This document shows positions 1-7,594 of a DNA stretch of 64,000 nt, in pieces. The stretch is taken from NCBI GenBank assembly GCA_902789345.1, contig CADANT010000002.1, positions 47,222 through 111,221 on the forward strand, in the 5' to 3' direction. The stretch is from an uncultured Ruminococcus sp. Lineage in GTDB: Bacteria; Bacillota; Clostridia; Oscillospirales; Acutalibacteraceae. The position numbers and the translations under genes are program-made. Position 1 is the first letter of the stretch; each line of letters opens with the position of its first letter. Under the pieces are notes generated by a model. The model did no database searches. It was not told the DNA's origin and saw nothing but the letters and a program-made list of their open reading frames with translations.

Positions 1-1410
1 TGTGCTGCCGCCGTTTACAAAAACATTTTCTGTTTCCAAATACGCCGAATATCCCTGCTTGTTGTATTCGCAGTTTACAATATAGCCGCCTGTAGGAATA
101 TTGTTTATTGTAAGCTGACCGTCTGATTGCTGAGGATAGTAATAGCTTTTATAGCTTTCTGTTTTAACATATGTGTACTGTCCTGTTTTTTCGTCAAGCT
201 CCAAAACAAGGTATTTGCCTGTATTAAAGTCCTTAATGCTAAAGCAGGTATCTTTAAGCACGCTTGCGTCTACTGTTGTTTCAATATAATCTGTAGGATA
301 GGTTGAGTAGCTTGAGTCAGTCTTTTTTCTAGCTTTTTCGTCGTAAAAATGCTGAACAATGTTAAGAGTACCGGTTGTATTTAACACACTGCTTTCATAC
401 ACTGCGTCTGAGTACAGCTGTGTACCTAAAGGATATGACGGATGTACATCGTCACAGGTGTAGTCCTTTGCATTGTCAACATCTGCCAGTGAATTTTTAA
501 TATAGTTCATTGGGGCTGTAAAGACATAGCCGTTCATTTTGCACCAATTATACAGCGCTATGGTATATTCCTCGTGGGTATTGTCACGGCGCAGGTATTT
601 GGTCATTACATGAGAATATCTGTTAATATACTCAAAGGGAGCTACAAACACAAATTTCGGTGCTCTGTTTGTGTCCTTTTCGGATATTGTTCTAACCAGC
701 TTTTCAAGATTTTGAATATATTCACTGGAGGTAAATGATGTGGCACGGTCTGTTTTGTCACGGTAAATTACATCGTTAATACCAAGAGCCACCACATATG
801 TGTCCGCCTGGGATTCGTTTATAATTTTCATATCTTTTTCATTGTCGAAAACAGAGGCGGAGGTTTGACCGCCTGTTGCGGCAACATCTACACTCCCTAT
901 ATTAGGGAACTTTGCAAGCAATCCGTCATACCAGCCGTAGCCTCCAGAGGCAGAGCCTATTGTAATGCTGTCGCCTATAAAACATACCCTTTCGGTGTTT
1001 TTCAGAATTTTGTACATGGTGTTGCACTCCGCATTAACGCTCATTTTCTTCTGACTGTTTATTGTTACAATCTGCTGAAAGTCGCCGTTAATTGCCTGTA
1101 TTTTGTAGATACCCTTTTCAAGCTCTGTTTGCGCTATTCCATTTGTGGTTTTAAGCGCTTTTTGAATTACCTTGCTTTCTTTCATATCCGAATCTAATTG
1201 AGTAATTTTATACTGAACACTGTCAGTTATATTTTGCTTGTCTAAGGATTCTATCTGCAAAGTACACAGTTGCTCTTTTTCGGTAGCCTCGGTTGCGCTT
1301 TGAGTGCTGTCTGCACCTTGGTGTTCCGCCACAGCCTGTAGAGTACAGCCGGTGTTTACAAGCAGACTGCCTGCCAAAAGCACGCTTACCAGCATAATTT
1401 TAATTTTCAT
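1..1410 (-). CDS. Secreted SGNH/GDSL-family hydrolase with C-terminal SpaA-like domain (3' end outside window)
   Basis: The minus-strand frame stays open from the ATG at 1410 to the window edge (470 codons), so the C-terminus is missing. The first 30 residues are a signal sequence; TGC at about residue 22 makes a poor lipobox (N-T-G-C), and AVA-E shortly after would suit signal peptidase I. Catalytic blocks of SGNH esterases/lipases are visible: GDSITIG (block I, Ser), GIND (block III) and DDVHP (block V, Asp/His). After the catalytic domain comes a beta-rich stretch with TGKYLVLELDEKTG and IPTGGYIVNCEY, which resembles a SpaA/Cna-B domain of surface proteins. Likely an extracellular carbohydrate or acyl esterase; the substrate cannot be told. 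It points away from pyrK and is a separate unit. Sure of the SGNH fold, less sure of the SpaA-like domain. Confidence 0.8.
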   Translation of the reverse strand, partial: MKIKIMLVSVLLAGSLLVNTGCTLQAVAEHQGADSTQSATEATEKEQLCTLQIESLDKQNITDSVQYKITQLDSDMKESKVIQKALKTTNGIAQTELEKGIYKIQAINGDFQQIVTINSQKKMSVNAECNTMYKILKNTERVCFIGDSITIGSASGGYGWYDGLLAKFPNIGSVDVAATGGQTSASVFDNEKDMKIINESQADTYVVALGINDVIYRDKTDRATSFTSSEYIQNLEKLVRTISEKDTNRAPKFVFVAPFEYINRYSHVMTKYLRRDNTHEEYTIALYNWCKMNGYVFTAPMNYIKNSLADVDNAKDYTCDDVHPSYPLGTQLYSDAVYESSVLNTTGTLNIVQHFYDEKARKKTDSSYSTYPTDYIETTVDASVLKDTCFSIKDFNTGKYLVLELDEKTGQYTYVKTESYKSYYYPQQSDGQLTINNIPTGGYIVNCEYNKQGYSAYLETENVFVNGGST

Positions 1411-1572
1411 ATACTCACCCATTTTTAAGTCATATATATAAATGATACCAGTTTTTTCTTTCTATTTCAACATAATTAACGGTTATAATTTTTAATATAC
1501 TAAAAACAAACCCCATTATATTTTTAACATAAACATAAAAATTAATAATACAACAAAAATTGCATATTCTCA

Positions 1573-1602
1573 TTGTGAAAATGTCTGTATTTGTGTTATA
1601 CT
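1573..1602 (+). promoter_or_regulatory. Sigma-A-type promoter of pyrK-pyrD-ruvX
   Basis: -35 TTGTGA (1573-1578), 18-nt spacer, extended -10 TGT-TATACT (hexamer 1597-1602). The predicted start leaves a leader of only about 25 nt before pyrK, so there is no room for a PyrR-type attenuator. The AT-rich remainder of 1411-1572 holds nothing else I can identify. Confidence 0.6.
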
Positions 1603-1635
1603 TACTTTAAATAATACCTTGGAGGTTAAAACTGT

Positions 1636-2391
1636 ATGAAGTACGATGTATGTAATGCAAGGCTGATAAAAAGCAAAGAAATTGCAAAAGGCATTTTTGA
1701 CTTTGTAATAGAATGTCCACAGCTGGCACAAAAGGCACAGGCAGGGCAGTTTGCCCACATTGCCGTTCCGGGCAAAACACTGCGCAGACCTATATCTATA
1801 TGTGACGCAACCGACCAAACACTTAGAATAGTTTTCCAAATTAAAGGCGAGGGTACGCAGATACTTTCAGAAACTAAAGTTGGCGAAAGTATTGACATTT
1901 TGGCGCCTTTAGGCCACGGCTTTACCATTCCTAAGGGAAAGAAAATAGCCTTTGTAGGTGGCGGCATAGGCGTGCCTCCAATGCTGTACAGTGCAAAACG
2001 GGCTGATAACGCCGTAGCAATACTGGGCTTTAGAAATAAAGACGCCGTAATACTTGAGGAGGATTTTAAGTCTGTCTGTAGTAAGGTGTATGTAGCAACC
2101 GACGACGGTAGCTATGGTATTCACGGTTTTACAACCGACATTTTAAAGGATGTTATTGATGAGGTAGATATGGTATGCTCCTGCGGCCCTACACCTATGC
2201 TTAAAGCGCTGGCAGCAATATGCAAAGAGCATAACACACCTTGTCAGGTTTCGCTTGAAGAAAGAATGGGCTGTGGCATAGGGGCTTGCTTAGTATGTGC
2301 CTGCAAAACACTTGATAAAAACGGCAATGTAGAGCACAGCCATGTATGTAAAAAAGGCCCTGTATATAATGCTGAGGAGGTTGTTTGGTAA
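1636..2391 (+). CDS. pyrK: Dihydroorotate dehydrogenase B, electron-transfer subunit PyrK
   Basis: PyrK carries FAD and a [2Fe-2S] cluster and passes electrons from the catalytic PyrD subunit to NAD+ in pyrimidine synthesis. The 251-residue length is typical. Visible motifs are RRPISIC (50-56, flavin binding), GGGIGVPP (108-115) and CGPTPML (183-189, NAD binding), and the ferredoxin-type cysteines C213-x4-C218-x2-C221-x16-C238. The ATG at 1636 follows a GGAGG site. The stop codon overlaps the pyrD start (TAATG), so the two subunits are translationally coupled. No other pyr genes are in the window. Confidence 0.95.
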   Translation: MKYDVCNARLIKSKEIAKGIFDFVIECPQLAQKAQAGQFAHIAVPGKTLRRPISICDATDQTLRIVFQIKGEGTQILSETKVGESIDILAPLGHGFTIPKGKKIAFVGGGIGVPPMLYSAKRADNAVAILGFRNKDAVILEEDFKSVCSKVYVATDDGSYGIHGFTTDILKDVIDEVDMVCSCGPTPMLKALAAICKEHNTPCQVSLEERMGCGIGACLVCACKTLDKNGNVEHSHVCKKGPVYNAEEVVW

Positions 2392-3302
2392 TGGCAGATT
2401 TAAAGGTAAAGGTAGCAGGCGTAGAGTTTAATAACCCGCTTATAGCCGCTTCGGGTACATTTGGCTTTGGCAGAGAGTACAGTGAGTTTTACCCTTTGTC
2501 TACTCTTGGGGGCATTTCCTGCAAGGGCATAACACTGCAGGCTCGTCCGGGCAACCCTGCCCCACGAATTGCAGAAACACCGTCAGGAATACTTAATGCT
2601 GTAGGACTTCAAAACCCGGGTGTTGACCATTTTGTTAAAGAGGACTTGCCGTGGCTAAAGGAGCAAAACACAGTTATTATAGCTAACATAGCCGGCAACA
2701 GCTACGATGACTACTGCAAAATGGCTGAAAAGCTTTCTGATACGGCAGTGGATATGATAGAGCTTAATATCTCTTGCCCTAATGTTAAAAGCGGCGGTGT
2801 GCAGTTTGGCACATCCTGTGAAAGTGTAGGAGCTATTACAAAGGCTGTAAGGAAATACTGCAAAAAGCCGTTGATTATTAAGCTGTCGCCAAATGTAACG
2901 GACATTGTGTCTATTGCACAGTCTGCCGAGGCAGAGGGTGCCGACGCTATTTCAATGATAAACACCCTTACAGGTATGCGTATAGATATTAACACAGGCA
3001 GACCTATAATAAGGAACAACACCGGCGGACTTTCAGGCCCGGCTGTGTTCCCTGTAGCTGTAAGAATGGTTTACCAGGTGGCACAGGCTGTAAACATACC
3101 TATTATCGGTATGGGCGGTATATCCACTTGGCAGGACGCCGCAGAAATGCTTATTGCCGGTGCTACAGCACTGCAAATAGGTACAGTATTGTTTAAAGAT
3201 CCATATGCACCTGTAAAAATTAACAAGGGACTAAACGAGTTTTTGGACAGCAAGGGAATAAAGTCAGTAACCGAGCTTACAAAAACCATAAAGCCTTGGT
3301 GA
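2391..3302 (+). CDS. pyrD: Dihydroorotate dehydrogenase B, catalytic subunit PyrD (class 1B)
   Basis: FMN enzyme oxidising dihydroorotate to orotate; with PyrK it forms the NAD+-dependent class 1B complex. 303 residues. The active-site cysteine that defines class 1 lies in NISCPN at residue 129; GGIS and an IGTVLF-type phosphate-binding region follow near the C-terminus. A TTG at 2385 is in frame, but the ATG at 2391 is chosen because GAGGAGG (2373-2379) sits at the proper distance and the ATG overlaps the pyrK stop. ruvX follows after 7 nt. Confidence 0.95.
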   Translation: MADLKVKVAGVEFNNPLIAASGTFGFGREYSEFYPLSTLGGISCKGITLQARPGNPAPRIAETPSGILNAVGLQNPGVDHFVKEDLPWLKEQNTVIIANIAGNSYDDYCKMAEKLSDTAVDMIELNISCPNVKSGGVQFGTSCESVGAITKAVRKYCKKPLIIKLSPNVTDIVSIAQSAEAEGADAISMINTLTGMRIDINTGRPIIRNNTGGLSGPAVFPVAVRMVYQVAQAVNIPIIGMGGISTWQDAAEMLIAGATALQIGTVLFKDPYAPVKINKGLNEFLDSKGIKSVTELTKTIKPW

Positions 3303-3309
3303 TAGAGCT

Positions 3310-3732
3310 ATGGTAATATTGGCAGTAGATTTAGGCAAGGCAAGAACAGGCGTTGCAATATGCGACAAGGGCGAAATGCTTGCCTCACCTATAGGAACAA
3401 TTACAGACAGAAACCTTGAGCGTGTAGCCGACAAAATTGCGGAATATGCAGTACAGCGAAAAGCCGAAAAACTTGTTGTAGGTTTACCGAAAAATATGGA
3501 CGGTACAGAGGGCGAAAGCGCACAAAACGCCAGAGCCTTTGCACAGCGGTTAAGCGAAAAATGCGGTTTGCCTGTAGATATGCAGGACGAAAGAGGAACC
3601 ACCATAACAGCACACAGCTTTTTGAATGTAACCGATACCCGCGGTAAAAAGAGAAAGCAGGCAGTAGACACTCTGTCGGCAACTATAATTTTAGAGGACT
3701 ACCTGAACAAGCGGAAAAATCAAAGAGTATAA
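3310..3732 (+). CDS. ruvX: Holliday junction resolvase-like RNase H-fold protein RuvX/YqgF
   Basis: 140 residues, the usual size for YqgF/RuvX, which is implicated in rRNA 5'-end processing and proposed as a Holliday-junction resolvase. The RNase H-like fold shows as VDLGKARTGVA (6-16, first catalytic Asp), VVGLP (56-60) and the conserved DERGTT (93-98). It starts 7 nt after pyrD and probably shares its transcript, although the functions are unrelated. A strong terminator follows. Confidence 0.9.
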   Translation: MVILAVDLGKARTGVAICDKGEMLASPIGTITDRNLERVADKIAEYAVQRKAEKLVVGLPKNMDGTEGESAQNARAFAQRLSEKCGLPVDMQDERGTTITAHSFLNVTDTRGKKRKQAVDTLSATIILEDYLNKRKNQRV

Positions 3733-3763
3733 TAATATAAAGCATAATTAAGCATAACACAAG

Positions 3764-3813
3764 GGGCGTTGTACCTGTTGCTTGCAAAGCAGCTTGGTAC
3801 AACGCCCTTTTTC
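3764..3813 (+). terminator. Rho-independent terminator after ruvX
   Basis: A perfect 12-bp stem (GGGCGTTGTACC at 3764-3775 with its complement at 3796-3807) is followed by a T-run. It ends the pyrK-pyrD-ruvX unit. The AT-rich remainder up to thiN (3814-3971) shows nothing further. Confidence 0.9.
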
Positions 3814-3971
3814 TAAAATTTTTAACTGTGCGTTTTTTTAACCCTGTTGAAATATTTAATTATTAAATACATTTGCCGCTTTAGGGTGTAGCGGTAATTT
3901 TCAAATATATTTGATTCTTTAGGTATTACCCCTGTTATCAATATATTAAATCAGCTCTTTTGTGTTTGCTT

Positions 3972-4601
3972 TCAGCTGTTTACTATAACAAGCACACCGC
4001 CGCTGTGGACTTGAACAGTGGAGCCTTCTTCTGTGGCAATATTGCTTGTGCCTATTGGGAAAAAGGACTCCATTTTCAGCCTGTCCGCCCTGTACTTAAA
4101 GCCTATTAGTGTTACCTCTGCATTTGCACAGCCGTAAGGCAGTACAGAAACCGTTTTGCCCTTGCAGTGTATTGTAAGACTGCCTTCGGTGTAGTACACA
4201 GCAGAGTGCCGGTCTTTTATAACTCCGCTACAGCCCTTTCTGTATACATACTGCAGTAATGCAAAATTAGCATACATATGGTCTATTCTGCAGCCTGTAG
4301 CACCTAAAAGCAGTAAATCCTTATACCCCTGCCTTACAGCGTATTTGGCACAGAAAAAGCTGTCGGTGTCGTCCTTTTCAACAGGCAGAGCAATTACATT
4401 GCCGCCTGTGGGCACCGTCAGCCTTGAGGAGTCAAAGTCCCCTGCAATAAGGCTTGGGGTTATGCCAACCTCTTTGGCTATGTCGCAGCCGCCGTCGGCA
4501 CATATAACAAAATCATCCTCTTGTATTTCATTTTTAATAAAGTCCCCCTGATAATATGGGGACGCACATATTATAACGCACCTTTTTACTTTTTCTGCCA
4601 T
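3972..4601 (-). CDS. thiN: Thiamine pyrophosphokinase
   Basis: Transfers pyrophosphate from ATP to thiamine to give thiamine diphosphate. 209 residues. The N-terminal catalytic domain contains CADGGCDIA (about 34-42) and AGDFDSS (about 53-59), the Asp-rich motifs of the family; the C-terminal half is the beta-rich thiamine-binding domain. The start overlaps the end of rsgA by 16 nt, so translation is coupled. In many Firmicutes rpe lies between rsgA and thiN; here it is absent. No TPP riboswitch is seen upstream. Confidence 0.92.
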   Translation of the reverse strand: MAEKVKRCVIICASPYYQGDFIKNEIQEDDFVICADGGCDIAKEVGITPSLIAGDFDSSRLTVPTGGNVIALPVEKDDTDSFFCAKYAVRQGYKDLLLLGATGCRIDHMYANFALLQYVYRKGCSGVIKDRHSAVYYTEGSLTIHCKGKTVSVLPYGCANAEVTLIGFKYRADRLKMESFFPIGTSNIATEEGSTVQVHSGGVLVIVNS

Positions 4602-5464
4602 TCCTTTATATCCTTTACCTCGTTATACATTTCAACATAGCTGTTGTGCCTTGACTTGCTTATTTTACCCTGCTTTACTGCCTCCAGTATTGCACAGCCC
4701 TTTTCGCATATATGTGCACAGGAGGTAAACTGACACTCACCTAAATACTCCTCAAATTCCGGAAAACACTGTGCAATGTGGTCTTTGTTAATAATCTCGT
4801 ACCTTTCAAGGTCAACAGTGGAAAAGCCCGGAGTATCCGCAACATAGCCTCCGTCGGTTTTATAAAGCTCTACGCTTCGTGTTGTGTGGCGGCCTCTGCC
4901 CAGCTTTTTGCTTATATCCCCTGTTTCAATATTAAGCTGTGGGAAAATATAATTAAGCAGTGACGATTTTCCTACGCCTGAATTGCCCGTAAACGCCACA
5001 ATATTGCCGTTAAGCAGTTTTTTTACCTGCTCTGCCCCCTCGCCTGTTTTTGATGAAAAGGCTATGGTTTGTATTTTGGAGTTTTCATAAAGCTTTTGGT
5101 ATTCATAGGCGGGTGCTAAATCGGTTTTTGAAAAAACTATAACCGGCTCTATTTCCTTATTAACAGCTGTAGCAGTCATTTTGTCAATAATAAAAGGGTT
5201 AGGTGCAGGGTGGCACACCGAGGAAACTATAACAAGCTTGTCTATATTTGCAATAGCCGGGCGCACTATTTTGTTTTTGCGTGGAAATATACTTTCAATA
5301 GCGGCGTAGCCCTCTTGAGGAACGCTTACCTCTACATAGTCGCCTACTACAGGGGACAAACCCTTTTTGCGGAAAGAACCACGGGCCTTGCACTCCAGTA
5401 TTTCTCCGTCAGCCTCAACATAATAAAATCCGCCTATCAGCTTTACTATAAGTCCCTTTGCCAT
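4586..5464 (-). CDS. rsgA: Ribosome small-subunit GTPase RsgA
   Basis: Circularly permuted GTPase that assists late 30S maturation. From the ATG at 5464 it has 292 residues: OB domain (1-70), G4-like SKTD (112-115), P-loop GNSGVGKSS (160-168), GRHTT switch (191-195), DTPG (210-213), and a C-terminal zinc knuckle with C244, C249, H251 and C257. A GTG four codons upstream (5476) is part of the ribosome site AAAGGTGG, which fits the ATG at 5464 better. Forms an operon with thiN. Confidence 0.95.
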   Translation of the reverse strand: MAKGLIVKLIGGFYYVEADGEILECKARGSFRKKGLSPVVGDYVEVSVPQEGYAAIESIFPRKNKIVRPAIANIDKLVIVSSVCHPAPNPFIIDKMTATAVNKEIEPVIVFSKTDLAPAYEYQKLYENSKIQTIAFSSKTGEGAEQVKKLLNGNIVAFTGNSGVGKSSLLNYIFPQLNIETGDISKKLGRGRHTTRSVELYKTDGGYVADTPGFSTVDLERYEIINKDHIAQCFPEFEEYLGECQFTSCAHICEKGCAILEAVKQGKISKSRHNSYVEMYNEVKDIKEWQKK

Positions 5465-5561
5465 TGCATTTACCACCTTTTATATAATGGTAATATTTTA
5501 ACACATAATACTTAAAATTACAAAGAAAGTTTATATATGCAAGTATGGGCTAATCTTTTGT

Positions 5562-5590
5562 TTTACAAATTATCTTACATAGGTTATAAT
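5562..5590 (+). promoter_or_regulatory. Promoter of the phosphohexomutase gene
   Basis: -35 TTTACA (5562-5567), 17-nt spacer, consensus -10 TATAAT (5585-5590), about 30 nt upstream of the start codon. Confidence 0.65.
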
Positions 5591-5625
5591 TAAGCTATAT
5601 TAATTTTGAAAGGATTGCTTTATAT

Positions 5626-7128
5626 ATGGATAAATTTTGGAGTCAATTCAAAAGCGGAACAGACATACGAGGAGTTGCCTCTGAGGGTGTAGAGGGACAA
5701 AGCGTAAACCTTACCAATGAGGTTATAACCGACATTACAAAGGGCTTTGTAAAATGGCTGTGTGACAAAACAGGCAAAAACAGTACAGAGCTTACTGTAG
5801 CGGTAGGCCGTGACAGCCGTATTTCCGGCCCACGCATTATGGAGCAGGTAGAAAAGGCTCTGATGGCAGGCGGCGTACAGGTGCTTAACTGCGGTTTGGC
5901 CTCAACACCGTCTATGTTTATGACAACCGTTGACCTGAAGTGTGACGGTGCGGTACAAATAACAGCCAGCCACCACCCTTTTAACCGCAACGGCTTAAAG
6001 TTTTTTACAGTTGACGGCGGACTGGAGTCAGAGGATATTACGGCTTTGCTTGAAAATGCAGAGAATAAAAACTTTGTTGATAACTGCAACGGCGGTACAA
6101 CAAAGACAGTAGACTATATGTCACAATACTGCAAGCATTTAAGAGATATGATATGCAAGGGCGTAAACAGCAAAAACTACCACAAGCCTCTTGAGGGCTT
6201 TAAAATAGTTGTAGACGCCGGCAACGGCGCAGGGGGCTTTTATGCTGACAAGGTGCTTGCTCCTCTTGGCGCAGACACAACAGGAAGTCAGTTCCTAGAG
6301 CCGGACGGTATGTTCCCTAACCATGTGCCAAACCCAGAGGACGCAGTGGCTATGAGCTTTATCAGCAAGGCTGTGCTTGACAACAAGGCAGATTTAGGCG
6401 TAATATTCGACACCGATGTTGACCGTGGCGGTGCAGTAGACAGCACAGGAAACGAAATTAACCGCAACCGTTTGGTAGCAGTAGCCGCCGCCATTGCATT
6501 AGAAAACGCAAAGGGTGGCACAATAGTTACAGACTCTACAACCTCGGCAGGACTTAAAACCTTTATTGAGGAGGATTTACAGGGCAAGCACCATCGCTTT
6601 AAAAGAGGCTACAAGAATGTTATTAACGAAGCAATTCGTTTAAACAAAGAGGGTATAGACTGTCCTCTTGCAATAGAAACCTCCGGACACGCCGCTATGA
6701 GGGAAAATTATTTCCTTGATGACGGTGCGTACCTATGCACAAAGATAATTATAAAAATGGCTCAACTTCGCAGTCAGGGCAAGGATATATCCAGCCTAAC
6801 GGCTAATTTAAAAGAGCCTGTAGAAAGCCGTGAAATTCGCTTTAAGATTACCGACAGCGACTTTAGGGCAACAGGCAACAGAATAATTAAAGAGCTAGAG
6901 GAATATGCCAAAACACAGCCGGGCTGGCTTTTGGCAGACGACAGCCGTGAGGGTGTGCGTGTATCCTTTGGAGAAAATGACGGTGACGGCTGGTTCCTGC
7001 TAAGACTAAGCGTACACGACCCTATTATGCCGCTGAATGTAGAAAGCAACAAGTCAGGCGGTATTGACATTATTTTAGACAAGCTTATGGCTTTTCTTAG
7101 AACCTGCTCCGGTTTAGAGGTAAAATAA
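5626..7128 (+). CDS. Phosphoglucomutase/phosphomannomutase-family phosphohexomutase
   Basis: Interconverts hexose 1- and 6-phosphates through a phosphoserine intermediate. 500 residues in the four-domain order of the alpha-D-phosphohexomutase family: active-site serine S115 in TASHHP (113-118), metal-binding DTDVDR (262-267), sugar-recognition ETSGH (351-355) and a C-terminal phosphate-binding domain near DDSREGVRVSFGEND. The usual active-site sequence is TASHNP; His replaces Asn here. Whether glucose, mannose or glucosamine phosphates are preferred cannot be decided from sequence alone. The Dabb gene follows closely and may be co-transcribed. Confidence 0.88.
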   Translation: MDKFWSQFKSGTDIRGVASEGVEGQSVNLTNEVITDITKGFVKWLCDKTGKNSTELTVAVGRDSRISGPRIMEQVEKALMAGGVQVLNCGLASTPSMFMTTVDLKCDGAVQITASHHPFNRNGLKFFTVDGGLESEDITALLENAENKNFVDNCNGGTTKTVDYMSQYCKHLRDMICKGVNSKNYHKPLEGFKIVVDAGNGAGGFYADKVLAPLGADTTGSQFLEPDGMFPNHVPNPEDAVAMSFISKAVLDNKADLGVIFDTDVDRGGAVDSTGNEINRNRLVAVAAAIALENAKGGTIVTDSTTSAGLKTFIEEDLQGKHHRFKRGYKNVINEAIRLNKEGIDCPLAIETSGHAAMRENYFLDDGAYLCTKIIIKMAQLRSQGKDISSLTANLKEPVESREIRFKITDSDFRATGNRIIKELEEYAKTQPGWLLADDSREGVRVSFGENDGDGWFLLRLSVHDPIMPLNVESNKSGGIDIILDKLMAFLRTCSGLEVK

Positions 7129-7156
7129 TTTATTAACACAAAAGGTGGAATATCAA

Positions 7157-7447
7157 ATGATTAAACACACAGTATGCTTTAAGCTAAAGGACAACAGCGA
7201 AGAAATGATAAACAAAACAGTAGATATACTAAAGTCAATGGACGGCAATGTACCTATGCTAAAGGGCATTGAGGTAGGCAAGGATTTTCTTGGTTCGCCA
7301 CGCTCTTATGACATTATATTGACTGTAACACTGGAAAGCCCACAAAAGCTGGACGAATACCAGCAGGACAGCTACCACTGCAATGTGGTTAAAAAGCATA
7401 TGCACAGTGTAATTGAAGCAAGCGTAGCTGTAGACTATGAAATTTAA
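7157..7447 (+). CDS. Dabb (dimeric alpha-beta barrel) family protein
   Basis: A 96-residue protein beginning IKHTVCFKLKD, the signature start of stress-responsive alpha/beta-barrel (Dabb) proteins, with a later histidine-containing segment (YHCNVVKKHMHSV). The family forms dimeric ferredoxin-like barrels; cellular roles in bacteria are mostly unknown. A GTG at 7145 is in frame but overlaps the ribosome site AAAGGTGG that serves the ATG at 7157, so the ATG is preferred. It sits 28 nt after the mutase stop. Confidence 0.8.
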   Translation: MIKHTVCFKLKDNSEEMINKTVDILKSMDGNVPMLKGIEVGKDFLGSPRSYDIILTVTLESPQKLDEYQQDSYHCNVVKKHMHSVIEASVAVDYEI

Positions 7448-7520
7448 CAAAAACAAAGCTTAAATTTTAGGCACAAAAACAAATAATTATTTGCAATAAT
7501 ACACTGCAAACAACAGCAAA

Positions 7521-7555
7521 GGGAGCTGACTTTTCGGTCAACTCCCTTATTTTTA
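7521..7555. terminator. Terminator between convergent Dabb and HTH genes
   Basis: GGGAGCTGAC (7521-7530) pairs with GTCAACTCCC (7537-7546), one mismatch, followed by TTATTTTT. The complement also ends in T-rich sequence, so it may serve both strands. Confidence 0.8.
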
Positions 7556-7594
7556 GCGGTAAATGAAATTAATTAAACAATTTAAAAGGCACAA

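Noticed and set aside
4602..5463. TPP riboswitch for thiN
   Set aside because: thiN is embedded in the rsgA transcript and no THI-box sequence occurs upstream of rsgA.
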